Origin: Shewanella sp. Arc9-LZ
GTDB taxonomy: Bacteria > Pseudomonadota > Gammaproteobacteria > Enterobacterales > Shewanellaceae
DNA: 64,000 nt
Direction: 5' to 3'
Assembly: GCF_010092445.1 (NCBI RefSeq)
Contig: NZ_CP048031.1
Span: forward strand, 372,001 to 436,000
Shown piece by piece: positions 16,540 through 25,133 of this stretch. How positions within the stretch are numbered: the stretch's first letter is position 1; each line of letters starts with the position of its first letter. The notes below the pieces were generated by a model. The model was given only the letters and a program-made list of their open reading frames with translations. It did no database searches and was not told the origin of the DNA. Position numbers and translations under genes: made by a program.

Positions 16540-16787
16540 TAGCTTTTTATTAAGCCTTCTATGGCATCAACGACATCATTGACTGTGCGCACGGTTTTAA
16601 ATGCTTCTGGCTGAATTTTTTTACCCGTCAGCTGTTGCAATTTAATCACCAAATCTACCGCATCAATGCTGTCTAAATCTAGATCTTCATACAAAGAAGC
16701 TTCAAGCGTGATATCTGCTGCCTCTATTTCAAATTCATCAATTAAAATGCCACTTAGCATCTCAAGGATTTGTTCACGATTTTGCAT
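16539..16787 (-). CDS. apeF: Acyl carrier protein (ApeF-like)
   Basis: An 82-aa acidic helical protein with the phosphopantetheine site DLDLDSIDAVDL, where the Ser of DSID (about residue 38) receives the prosthetic group. It is the second of two tandem ACP genes, 8 bp after the first. In the characterised systems one ACP carries the growing chain and the two are not interchangeable; which does what here cannot be told from sequence. Confidence 0.9.
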   Translation of the reverse strand: MQNREQILEMLSGILIDEFEIEAADITLEASLYEDLDLDSIDAVDLVIKLQQLTGKKIQPEAFKTVRTVNDVVDAIEGLIKS

Positions 16788-16795
16788 GCTGACTC

Positions 16796-17050
16796 CTAAA
16801 CACGTTGAGATTCAATAAAGCTAGCTAAGCTAGCAACACTGAAAAAGTGTGCTTTAGTCGCATCAGAGTTGGCTTCAATTTTGACATCAAACTCTTTCTT
16901 AATTGCTAAGCCTAATTCAAGTGCGTCGATCGAGTCTAAGCCCAGACCTTCGCCAAATAAGGCCGCATCGGTTTCTATATCATCGACAGTGACATCTTCT
17001 AGATCTAAGCAATCAATGATCAGTTGTTTTATTTGATTGTGTAAGTTCAT
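16796..17050 (-). CDS. apeE: Acyl carrier protein (ApeE-like)
   Basis: An 84-aa ACP with the site GLGLDSIDALEL; the Ser of DSID is the 4'-phosphopantetheine attachment point. It is distinct in sequence from the neighbouring ACP, so the pair is not a recent duplication. It lies 27 bp after the PlsC-like gene and 8 bp before the second ACP. No phosphopantetheinyl transferase is in the window, so a chromosomal one elsewhere must serve it. Confidence 0.9.
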   Translation of the reverse strand: MNLHNQIKQLIIDCLDLEDVTVDDIETDAALFGEGLGLDSIDALELGLAIKKEFDVKIEANSDATKAHFFSVASLASFIESQRV

Positions 17051-17077
17051 TTTTTGTCTTTCTTATAAGTATGGCTA

Positions 17078-17932
17078 TCAATGTGACTTGATAGGCTGTT
17101 TAAGTGTATCAAGGTAAAATTGCTGTAAGTCGCGCGTCAGCTGTCGAGCCATTTTGGCTTCATTACCTTGTTTAGCATCATACAGCAGGTATGACATGCT
17201 TGTGCCAATTTCTACTGACATATTGATGGTTTGCCGTGGAATTTGGTACCAAGATTGTTGCTTGGTTAAGCCTGCAACATCAGTACGTAACACCACTGGT
17301 AAAATATCGGTTTTAGTGCGCAAGGCAATATTGGCGGCGCCACGCGCAAAGGAGTTAACAATATTACCGGTTAATGTTCGGGTACCCTCGGGGAAAATAA
17401 TCAGATTAGTATCGGTGCGCAGCACTTGTTGGCAGTCATGTAATAGCCAATCGGCGCCACGATTAGGGATGTAACCAGCGCTGGCGAGCACGCCGCGAAT
17501 AAACGGATTACGCCATAAGCTTTGTTTTACAATACAGCCCGCATTTGGCATAAGACTAATCAATACCACCACGTCCACTAATGTCGGATGATTAGCGATG
17601 ACCACTTTTCCTTTAGTTTGCTGTAGTGCCTCAATATTTTTGGTGCTCACCGCTATCACTCCAGCAAAACTGAGCATGGCAACAAATGCTTTAAACATCC
17701 AGCTGACGGCTTTTTGGGCCCGAGCTACGCGCACTGTTTTCTCGCCCGGCCAAAATCGTAATAGCGGTAAAATAGTTAATGAACTCAACAAGCCGCCTAA
17801 ACCAAAAGCAATATAACAACACACACCACCAACCCAGCGAGGTATATAACGTAAACCGCTGAGTTTTGGGGCTGAGGCTTTTTTTTGCTCAATAGTGTCA
17901 GCAGCTTGTGCTGTATGTTGTTGATTAGGCAT
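17078..17932 (-). CDS. 1-acylglycerol-3-phosphate acyltransferase-like protein (PlsC family, ApeD-like)
   Basis: About 284 aa with two N-terminal hydrophobic segments and the PlsC acyltransferase motifs NHPTLVD (an NHxxxxD block) and FPEGTRT (motif III). It likely transfers the aryl polyene acyl chain or a fatty acid to a glycerol or sugar-lipid acceptor at the inner membrane. I chose the ATG at 17932, which overlaps the upstream chain-length-factor gene by 8 nt; the frame extends 20 codons further upstream without a better start. Confidence 0.85.
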   Translation of the reverse strand: MPNQQHTAQAADTIEQKKASAPKLSGLRYIPRWVGGVCCYIAFGLGGLLSSLTILPLLRFWPGEKTVRVARAQKAVSWMFKAFVAMLSFAGVIAVSTKNIEALQQTKGKVVIANHPTLVDVVVLISLMPNAGCIVKQSLWRNPFIRGVLASAGYIPNRGADWLLHDCQQVLRTDTNLIIFPEGTRTLTGNIVNSFARGAANIALRTKTDILPVVLRTDVAGLTKQQSWYQIPRQTINMSVEIGTSMSYLLYDAKQGNEAKMARQLTRDLQQFYLDTLKQPIKSH

Positions 17933-18704
17933 GATGTTCAAGCGACCAATACCAATGGCATAATTTACCTTGGATATGCTTTTTACTAGCAATATGGTGA
18001 ATTAATTCGCTCAAGCTGATGTTGTTTTGGTTGTGATTGTCGAGCGGATGATCAGATACGCTAAGGGTTATTCGCTGAGCTGATGCAGGTTGTAAAACGA
18101 TGTCTGCAAGCTGTTTTTTAGCTTGTTGGGCACGGCTATTGAATGGCGCGAGGTACAAACCTAAGGCCAGGGGCAGCTCGACTTCGTGAGTAAACTCACT
18201 GTATACCGGTGGAACCGGATCATCACCAAAAACAACTAATACTGGTTGTGGCGATTGCGCTAATTGCGCGTAGGCTTCAATGAGTGCTTGAGTGAGAGTT
18301 TGTTCTCCAGCGGCAATCGATGTAGACGAAGCGGTATTGTTATTAACAATACCAAAAATTCCACTGGCAGTATTGTGCACGGATTGGCTAAAAGCCATTG
18401 GCGATAACGCCTGTTTTTGAGTGATATCTTTGAGCAAGCCCAAGGTGCGCGTGAGCTCTCCATGGCGAGATGAAAAAATACTGCGACAATTATTCTGTGG
18501 TTGGCATTGGTATGCCGCCGTAAGCATCATTTTGGTTAAGCGACTAAAGCGACGACGTTGCATAGCAGGAATATGCTTCAATGCTGGCGAGTCAGACTTA
18601 GGTGACGGGTTGCTGTTAGGCTGCTGCCATTGTAGCCAACTCTCAGGTGTCTGAAAGTCCGGCGACCATGCGCCCCATGATAGAAGCTCAAATTCTAAAT
18701 GCAC
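17925..18704 (-). CDS. apeC: Ketosynthase-like chain-length factor (ApeC-like), first gene of the operon
   Basis: A 259-aa protein of the short ketosynthase-like type found in aryl polyene clusters. Around VHNTASGIFGIVNN and the following NTASSTSIAAG it aligns with the ketosynthase active-site region but has no nucleophilic Cys, and no HGTAT or GHTLGA block is present, so it should be non-catalytic and pair with a ketosynthase to set chain length. It starts with GTG (GAGGG about 7 nt upstream; the nearest in-frame upstream triplets hit a stop). As the first gene it is preceded by the only sizeable gap on this side and should be near the operon promoter. Confidence 0.82.
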   Translation of the reverse strand: MHLEFELLSWGAWSPDFQTPESWLQWQQPNSNPSPKSDSPALKHIPAMQRRRFSRLTKMMLTAAYQCQPQNNCRSIFSSRHGELTRTLGLLKDITQKQALSPMAFSQSVHNTASGIFGIVNNNTASSTSIAAGEQTLTQALIEAYAQLAQSPQPVLVVFGDDPVPPVYSEFTHEVELPLALGLYLAPFNSRAQQAKKQLADIVLQPASAQRITLSVSDHPLDNHNQNNISLSELIHHIASKKHIQGKLCHWYWSLEHHA

Positions 18705-18882
18705 TACATTCCCTCTATAACGGCTTGGCTATCCTTTTCTAAGTGTTAACAATAATTATGTAATAATGAATATTCGTTAACCTTGCTAATTGTACACCTA
18801 AGTTAATGTAGATAAGAAGCTGTATGGACGAAAAAGCCTAATAGCTGATTGTTAATTCAACAAAGTGACCATTAAATAAAAA

Positions 18883-18905
18883 AGCGCGACGGTAACCGTC
18901 GCGCT
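18883..18905 (-). terminator. Rho-independent terminator of the DUF3014 gene
   Basis: A 10-bp GC-rich stem (18883-18892 with 18896-18905) with a 3-nt loop, followed on the minus strand by a run of T (complement of about 18876-18882). It separates the DUF3014 gene from the pigment operon, so the latter needs its own promoter in about 18705-18880. Confidence 0.85.
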
Positions 18906-18952
18906 GATAACAGATAGCTTACTAAAATAGCTTTACCGCTTGATGTAAAAGC

Positions 18953-19840
18953 TTATTTGTTCGCAAAGCTTTGTTGCAATTTTTTGACAGCTTCTTTAAT
19001 TTTTCGCGTGTTGTCAGGCCCCATACGGATCAACAATTTTTGAGCATTAGGTAATGCTTCAAGGTTTGGATCGACATATTTATAGTTAACACTGATTGAC
19101 GATAACTCAATAGGGTCTTCAATAATGGGCGCGCTAGCAATCATGCTAAAAGCCTGTTGCATACGCTTATCAAAATCAATATCACTGTAACCGAGTTCAG
19201 TAAAGGCTTCGGCAAATAGTGGTTTTAACTCAGTGTAAGTAGTCACTAAGTCTTTTTCACTCAAGCCTGCTATAAAATTAGCATACAAATCATAGCGATG
19301 ATAACCGTCTGGATTAAGATATGTTTTGTTGGTTATTTCACTCACGGTAAATTGCGTGTCAGGGCCTTTTAACGGGCTAGCTTTACGCACAATATCGCCT
19401 TGGGCTAGGTTATCAACAAACACCACAAATTGGCGGGCAATATCTTTTTTCAAGATCATCGGCGCTATTTTCATACCGTTGGCTATAGCTAATGTTTTTG
19501 CTTCAACAAAATCATCAGACTCAGCTAATGCAGGAAGTGGTTCTGCAACTACAGCTTCCGTAGATGTTTCAGAGTCTCCTGCGGGTACTACATCATCTGT
19601 GGTGGTAATGTTTTGCGGTTCTTCAATAGGCGTTTGTTCTATTGGTGTCTCTGGAACTGACTCTGGCAGCTCAACTGGAGTGATAACAACCGGTTCAAAT
19701 TCTTCAGTGTCATCACTGGTAAAATAGAAATAACTGCTTGCGCCTAACAGGGCGATTACCGCGATAGCGATTAATAGCATGTTAGACCCTGGTTTCTCAG
19801 CGGCTTGTGGGGTAATTCGGTCTTCTTCATTAACTTGCAT
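18953..19840 (-). CDS. DUF3014 domain protein, single-pass membrane protein
   Basis: A 295-aa protein: a short cytosolic N-terminus, one membrane helix (about residues 21-41), an acidic Glu/Pro/Thr-rich linker (about 48-105) and a C-terminal periplasmic domain of the DUF3014 type (about 110-290). Function is unknown. Such a layout suits an envelope protein that projects a domain through the cell wall on a flexible linker. It is transcribed alone, flanked by a terminator and a long gene-free region. Confidence 0.75.
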   Translation of the reverse strand: MQVNEEDRITPQAAEKPGSNMLLIAIAVIALLGASSYFYFTSDDTEEFEPVVITPVELPESVPETPIEQTPIEEPQNITTTDDVVPAGDSETSTEAVVAEPLPALAESDDFVEAKTLAIANGMKIAPMILKKDIARQFVVFVDNLAQGDIVRKASPLKGPDTQFTVSEITNKTYLNPDGYHRYDLYANFIAGLSEKDLVTTYTELKPLFAEAFTELGYSDIDFDKRMQQAFSMIASAPIIEDPIELSSISVNYKYVDPNLEALPNAQKLLIRMGPDNTRKIKEAVKKLQQSFANK

Positions 19841-20239
19841 TTCAATTCCTTGGGGTTATTGCTAATCGATATAAATATCTTGGTGGAGTCGAAAAATACT
19901 GCATAATATCAATCACATCAGTTATCTTAACCGTTCAGAGCGTCTCAAGATTTTCAATTCAAGGCGTATTAATATAGGAATGGTTGTTCCCTTTTAAGTT
20001 AATGCAACGCAGTACTTGAATGCTTGAAACGCTTCCGAAGGACGGGTTTCTAATTACTTAACTCTGCGTTGCAGCCTTTCAACGTAAAATGGCTATGCTT
20101 TCAAACCTTCGCCTGATTACAGCCATTTGAATTCCCGCTGCACGACCAGATAACGAATACGATTAGTATACCATTCTGCAATATTCAGCAGACTTGTCTA
20201 GTGATAACTGATGATAATGAACAATATATTAAGATCTAT
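19841..20239. other. Gene-free stretch between recG and the DUF3014 gene
   Basis: About 400 bp without an ORF. It contains the DUF3014 promoter region and, at about 19960-20150, two nested-style inverted repeats described separately. No tRNA or known riboswitch pattern seen. Confidence 0.6.
20003..20128. repeat. Two-hairpin structured intergenic element
   Basis: Two inverted repeats in series: a 10-bp arm pair TGCAACGCAG (20003-20012) / CTGCGTTGCA (20064-20073), then AAATGGCT (20087-20094) / AGCCATTT (20121-20128). It lies between two same-strand genes. It may be an interspersed REP/MITE-like element or a structured 3' UTR of recG. Confidence 0.5.
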
Positions 20240-22315
20240 TTAAGCTTGGACATATTGCTGTCTATCACCTATCCAGCGTTGAATGATAGCATCTACGTTT
20301 TGAGGCACTTGCTGGTAAACGTGTGATGCCAATTTTTGGGTTGGGGCAATTAAATGTTGATCACGTATTAGATCAGCTATTTTAAGATCTGCCAAACCGG
20401 TTTGTTTGGTGCCAAGCACTTCACCTGGCCCTCGAATTTCTAAGTCTTTTTGAGCAATTACAAAGCCATCATTACTGCTGCGCAGCACACCTAAACGTTT
20501 AGTGGCGGTTTGTGACAGTGGCGCTTTATAAAGTAATACACAATGGCTAGCAATAGCACCTCGGCCTACTCGGCCTCTTAACTGGTGCAACTGTGCTAGG
20601 CCTAATCGTTCAGGGTTTTCGATAATCATTAAACTGGCATTGGCTACATCTACACCGACTTCTATGACGGTAGTCGCGACTAATAAGTTCAACTCACCCG
20701 CTTTAAATTGCGCCATAATCGCCTGCTTTTCAGCACTTTTCATTCGGCCATGGATTAAGCCAATTTTGAGCTCAGGTAGTGCAATGGTGAGTTCAGCTGC
20801 GGTGTCTTCTGCAGCTTGGCATTCAAGCACCTCAGATTCTTCAATTAACGTACATACCCAATAAGCTTGGCGATTATCGTGTAATGCAGCTTGTTTGACT
20901 CGCTCAATCACTTGCTCACGACGGCTATCGGCAATCGCAACCGTTGTCACAGGGGTGCGTCCTGGAGGAAGCTCGTCAATTACTGAGGTGTCTAAATCTG
21001 CATAAGCTGTCATGGCTAAAGTTCGTGGGATCGGAGTGGCCGTCATGATTAGCTGGTGTGGATGAAAACCTTGGCTGACGCCTTTTTCTCGTAATCCTAA
21101 GCGTTGATGAACCCCAAAACGATGTTGTTCGTCAATAATGATCAATGCCAGCTTGTTAAACACCACCGCTTGTTGAAATATCGCATGAGTACCGATGACC
21201 ATTTGTGCCGCACCAGAGGCAATATCTTCAAGGGATTGGGTTCTGGCTTTACCTTTGAGTTTACCCGCCAGCCAGCCGATTTTTAGTCCAAGTGGTTCAA
21301 ACCAAGTTGCAAAATTAGCTGCGTGCTGTTCAGCCAATAACTCAGTAGGTGCCATCATGGCCACTTGGTAACCGTTTTCAATTGCTTGTAATGCCGCCAG
21401 TGCTGCCACTAAGGTTTTACCTGAACCCACGTCGCCTTGAACTAAACGCATCATGGGTGTTGGATGCTGAAGATCTTGGTTGATTTCGGCGACAACTCGT
21501 TGCTGTGCTCCTGTTGGCTTAAAGGGCAGTTGTGCTAAAAAAGGACTTAACAATTGCCCGGTAGCAGGCATTGGCACCGCGGCATCTTGATTACTGCGCT
21601 GGCGTATTTGTAACATACTCAGATTATGCGCCAGCAGTTCTTCTTGGATTAATCTTTGTTGTGCCGGATGTTGACCTTGTTCTAATTCAAAAGGGGACAC
21701 CGAGCTATGGGGACGGTGCAAAATATGCAGTGCATCACGCAGGCTAATATTGTTTGGTTGTAATCCACTGGGAAGCAACTCGGGTAATCCACCCTGGTCT
21801 AACATCGCTAAGGCTTGCTCTGTCAATTTTATCCAACTGGCTTGTTTTACCCCTTCAGTTGTCGGGTAAATAGGCGTCAGCGTGTCGCTTAATGTGACCG
21901 ATTCACCAGGATGAATAATTTGATATTCTGGGTGAACAATTTCTTTATGATGATTGCCGCGGCGTATTTCACCGTAAGCCCGAATGCTGGCACCATTTTC
22001 CATGGCGTTACGTTGCGCCATCGAGAAATTAAAAAACCGCAGGCTCATCATTCCGCTGTGATCACGGACATTACACACTAACATGCGCCGCCGACCTTGC
22101 ATGATTTGAGTCGACTGAATTTCTGCTTCGATGGTGCCATAACTGCCAGGAGGTAATGCGGCAATAGGATGGATTTGCGTACGGTCTTCATAACGCAGCG
22201 GTAAATGAAACAGTACATCTTGTACTGTTTTAATACCTAACTTAGCCAGTTTTTCCGCAACCTTTTTAGCAACGCCTTTAAGGTCGGTGATCGGAACAAG
22301 ATCCAGTCGTAGCAA
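20240..22315 (-). CDS. recG: ATP-dependent DNA helicase RecG
   Basis: Superfamily 2 helicase that reverses stalled replication forks and moves Holliday junctions. N-terminal wedge/OB domain (about residues 60-170 with LHLPLRYEDRT just before), Walker A GDVGSGKT, DEQH box in IIDEQHRFGV, and a C-terminal TRG-type domain. I chose the TTG at 22315 (691 aa) because the family begins with MxxLDLVPIT-like sequence right there and TAGGTAA lies just upstream; the ATG at 22357 would add 14 residues that match nothing in the family. It is not next to spoT and trmH as in E. coli. Confidence 0.93.
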   Translation of the reverse strand: MLRLDLVPITDLKGVAKKVAEKLAKLGIKTVQDVLFHLPLRYEDRTQIHPIAALPPGSYGTIEAEIQSTQIMQGRRRMLVCNVRDHSGMMSLRFFNFSMAQRNAMENGASIRAYGEIRRGNHHKEIVHPEYQIIHPGESVTLSDTLTPIYPTTEGVKQASWIKLTEQALAMLDQGGLPELLPSGLQPNNISLRDALHILHRPHSSVSPFELEQGQHPAQQRLIQEELLAHNLSMLQIRQRSNQDAAVPMPATGQLLSPFLAQLPFKPTGAQQRVVAEINQDLQHPTPMMRLVQGDVGSGKTLVAALAALQAIENGYQVAMMAPTELLAEQHAANFATWFEPLGLKIGWLAGKLKGKARTQSLEDIASGAAQMVIGTHAIFQQAVVFNKLALIIIDEQHRFGVHQRLGLREKGVSQGFHPHQLIMTATPIPRTLAMTAYADLDTSVIDELPPGRTPVTTVAIADSRREQVIERVKQAALHDNRQAYWVCTLIEESEVLECQAAEDTAAELTIALPELKIGLIHGRMKSAEKQAIMAQFKAGELNLLVATTVIEVGVDVANASLMIIENPERLGLAQLHQLRGRVGRGAIASHCVLLYKAPLSQTATKRLGVLRSSNDGFVIAQKDLEIRGPGEVLGTKQTGLADLKIADLIRDQHLIAPTQKLASHVYQQVPQNVDAIIQRWIGDRQQYVQA

Positions 22316-22455
22316 ATTGTGCTTACCTAAATTGATTATCAAATATGTAAAAACCATAGCGATTTCAAGCTATCAATCTCGAATCACTGTAATTATATAC
22401 AGATGTTTAAGGTATCTTAGCAGACTTTGAATACAAGGCAATATTAAGCCGTTAA

Positions 22456-23064
22456 TTACAACCAACCCTTTTGCTTGGCGATTCTGGCAGCATCAATTCG
22501 GTTACTGGCATTGAGTTTGCTGATGGCTTCCGATAAATAGTTTCGTACTGTGCCTTCTGCAATAAACAACTGACTGGCAATATCGCTGGTTGATAAGCCT
22601 TCGCTTGCCAGGCGCAATGCACGTCTTTCTTTGTCGTTGAGAGGGTCTATTTCACCAATAGCGGTAAAAGCTAATTCTGGATCGATAACCCGTTTACCCG
22701 CCATCACTTGTTTAATCGCATTAATTAAGTCATCAGACGGAGCGTCTTTTAATAAAAAACCACCGACACCGTATTCTAATGCGCGTTTGATATAACCTGC
22801 TCGACCAAAGGTGGTCAAAATAATCACTTTGGTCTGGCTGCGCTGTTGTTGTAACCATTGGCTCAGCTCTAAACCTGATTTTCCAGGCATTTCAATGTCG
22901 GTGAGCAACAGGTCAAATGAATCTGTTTTAAGTTGTTGCATCGCTTTATCGCCGTCTTCGACTTCGACAATCTCTATTTCATTTAAGCTATCACACGCTA
23001 ATGTGAGCAACGCGGCGAGGGCGCCTCTTACCATCGCTTGATCTTCGGCTAATAGAATTTTCAT
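22456..23064 (-). CDS. NarL/DesR-type response regulator
   Basis: A 202-aa two-domain regulator. The receiver domain has acidic pocket residues near E7-D8 and the phosphoacceptor D56 in LLTDIEMPG; K-containing FLLKDAPSDD follows. The C-terminal LuxR-type HTH (about residues 138-200, NDKERRALRLASEGLSTSDI...) should bind DNA when phosphorylated. Its ATG overlaps the stop of the kinase gene (ATGA), so the two form a cognate pair. The regulon is unknown; the TPR gene upstream of the kinase is a natural candidate. Confidence 0.9.
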   Translation of the reverse strand: MKILLAEDQAMVRGALAALLTLACDSLNEIEIVEVEDGDKAMQQLKTDSFDLLLTDIEMPGKSGLELSQWLQQQRSQTKVIILTTFGRAGYIKRALEYGVGGFLLKDAPSDDLINAIKQVMAGKRVIDPELAFTAIGEIDPLNDKERRALRLASEGLSTSDIASQLFIAEGTVRNYLSEAISKLNASNRIDAARIAKQKGWL

Positions 23065-24155
23065 CTAACGGGCTCACTTAGTGGCAATTGGATACTCACT
23101 TTATAATGGGGAATTAATTGATAGTCGATTGTGCCATGTAGCAAGCTTACTCGCTCTTGAATGCCTGTTAATCCGTTGCCTTTGGTGATGATTTTAACCG
23201 GCACATTCTCGATAAAGTTGAGTTTGAGCCAGTCTTGGCTTGTTTCAATACACAAGGTGCAATGTGTCGCTTGGCTGTGTTTTATGGTGTTATTAATCAA
23301 CTCAGTTAGTAGCAAGCTGATTTGCGATTCCATGAGTTCACTGAGTTTAGGGAATGTGCCTTCTATGCTGACAGCAATAGCGTTATCTCTTAACGTGATG
23401 GCTAAGGTGTTTAACGTTTGGGTTAACCCTTGATGTTTATAACCCGATACCGTGTGGCGAATTTGGCTTAAACAGTCTCGAGTTATCACGCTAACTTGAT
23501 GAATTTGCAGTTGCGCTTGGTCGATTTTACCTGAGGTAATGAGCTTGTCTGCCAGTTCTGCTTTTAAGGCGATGGCGGCTAAGTGATGTCCCATAACATC
23601 ATGTAAATCGCGGCCAATACGTTCGCGCTCTAATGCGGTGGCTAAATTGGCGACTTCATCTTTTGATTGTTGTTGCTGGCGTTTTATTCGTTGGCGATTT
23701 TGTTCAATCACACCAAACACTCCGACACCTAAGCAAATTCCCATACCATAAAAAGTAAAAAAGTAGCCTGAGTAACCCATGCTGATATCGATGACTAAAA
23801 GCAAAATACTCAGTCCGATAAAACTCAATATAGCAGTGCGAAGTGAGTAGAAAAAACCAACAAAGAAGCAGCAAAAACTGAATAGTGATATTGCACCACT
23901 GCTGACGAATGACGACGCTATTGCTGTGAAAAACATTAACCCAATGGGTTTGAGGGCTTGCTCTTTGCTACTGTTATAAGCCCAGAAATAACCAATAATA
24001 AAGGGCACTAATAATCCGATCGCAATCGTAATCTTTAACCATTGACCGCCCATGAAATACAAGGGGATAAAGTAAAAACCTAAGTTTATGAGGTAAACCC
24101 AAGCGGTTCTTTGCTCGTAACTTTTTTCATTATTAGATGATAAACATGATGTCAT
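23061..24155 (-). CDS. Sensor histidine kinase (HisKA_3, DesK-like)
   Basis: A 364-aa membrane kinase: about five helices in residues 18-150, a basic coiled stretch (152-180), the phosphoacceptor H185 in RDLHDVMGHH, and a HATPase_c domain with an N box (LINNTIKHS) and a glycine-rich G box (KGNGLTGIQER). There is no periplasmic sensor domain, so it likely senses a membrane property or a ligand inside the bilayer. It pairs with the overlapping response regulator. Confidence 0.9.
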   Translation of the reverse strand: MTSCLSSNNEKSYEQRTAWVYLINLGFYFIPLYFMGGQWLKITIAIGLLVPFIIGYFWAYNSSKEQALKPIGLMFFTAIASSFVSSGAISLFSFCCFFVGFFYSLRTAILSFIGLSILLLVIDISMGYSGYFFTFYGMGICLGVGVFGVIEQNRQRIKRQQQQSKDEVANLATALERERIGRDLHDVMGHHLAAIALKAELADKLITSGKIDQAQLQIHQVSVITRDCLSQIRHTVSGYKHQGLTQTLNTLAITLRDNAIAVSIEGTFPKLSELMESQISLLLTELINNTIKHSQATHCTLCIETSQDWLKLNFIENVPVKIITKGNGLTGIQERVSLLHGTIDYQLIPHYKVSIQLPLSEPVR

Positions 24156-24232
24156 TGTGCCTCCTAGCGCAGTTAATCATAGAGTAACTGCGCGCTAACT
24201 AAAACCTATGCTAGTAATAATTAACTGGTCGA

Positions 24233-24913
24233 TTACTGCTTTACTGTTTGTTGGTTTAACAGATATGTTGCCCATCCATACTGAGGGTCAACCTCAGTGG
24301 CGGTTTGCCAATCTTGTAAAGCACCTTTTAAGTCGCCTTGTTCCTGTTTCGCTAGTCCGCGCCAAGTATAGGCTTCTGCATGTCCCCAACAGATTTCGTT
24401 ACAAGGCTGCTCAAATTGACTAATTGCTTGGGTTGCTAATGTTTGTGACTTGTCGAGGCCGCCACCAAATACGCTTGGGGTATAAAATGCATTAATTGCT
24501 CGCACTAGGCTGACTCGCGGATTGTTAGGTTCGAGATCGCTTGCTTGTTGTAATAATTGCGCTGTTTTCATTCCTAATACGGCACCTTTGCTATTATCAA
24601 ACGAGATTTGCATTCCGTATACCGCAGCAAGTAGAGCTTGTTGGTCTGCAGATGGATCTTGGACTAAAAGGGATTCTAATGTGTGCTGGGCATTGTTTAA
24701 TGAATCTGTAGCGAGTTGACGTTGGCCGATGATGTTGGCTGTAATGGCTAGGCGATAATCAGCATAGGCTTTTTCATAATCAATAGCCTGTTCACTGTAT
24801 TGACTTAGTTCAGTGATGTTCATGGTATTTGCTGCAGCATCAATATCGCTAATGTAAGCAAAGCTAGTGTGGCTGACTAAGGTTAAGCTGGTGATCAGTA
24901 GTAAGGTTTTCAT
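24233..24913 (-). CDS. Periplasmic TPR-like protein
   Basis: About 226 aa. A signal peptide (MKTLLLITSLTLVSHTSFA) is followed by helical repeats resembling tetratricopeptides; the last (about 190-220) has the pattern AYTWRGLAKQEQGDLKGALQDW. Likely a protein-interaction scaffold in the periplasm. I chose the ATG at 24913, four codons into the frame, because GGAG lies 6 nt upstream. It sits 77 bp upstream of the histidine kinase gene on the same strand, so it could be co-transcribed and be an accessory sensor for the pair. Confidence 0.75.
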   Translation of the reverse strand: MKTLLLITSLTLVSHTSFAYISDIDAAANTMNITELSQYSEQAIDYEKAYADYRLAITANIIGQRQLATDSLNNAQHTLESLLVQDPSADQQALLAAVYGMQISFDNSKGAVLGMKTAQLLQQASDLEPNNPRVSLVRAINAFYTPSVFGGGLDKSQTLATQAISQFEQPCNEICWGHAEAYTWRGLAKQEQGDLKGALQDWQTATEVDPQYGWATYLLNQQTVKQ

Positions 24914-25083
24914 GGCTATCTCCATTTACGTTTCCCCCAATCAAGATGTTGTTGGGATAGGTGTAGTATGGCGATAGGCGAAGGTTATTCTTAGACACAA
25001 AGGTCATCAATTGAAGATGACAAATGTCATTTATTTTCAGTAGGGCTTGTTAAATATGAGTGAATATTTAGCATTTTTTATGA

Positions 25084-25109
25084 AAAGACCGAATCAATAT
25101 TCGGTCTTT
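25084..25109 (-). terminator. Terminator after the Ca2+/Na+ antiporter gene
   Basis: Perfect 11-bp stem (25084-25094 with 25099-25109) with a 4-nt CAAT loop, beginning and ending in A/T runs that give a T tract on either strand. Placed 25 bp after the antiporter stop codon. Confidence 0.85.
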
Positions 25110-25133
25110 ATTGTGAGTAATATTTCCGCTAAC

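Noticed and set aside
17925..18704. An active ketosynthase as first gene of the operon
   Set aside because: The active-site Cys and both His motifs are missing; it fits a chain-length factor.
19326..19727. A 133-codon plus-strand frame opposite the DUF3014 gene
   Set aside because: It is the antisense of the acidic linker and gives a Ser/Thr/Gly-rich translation with no start signal.
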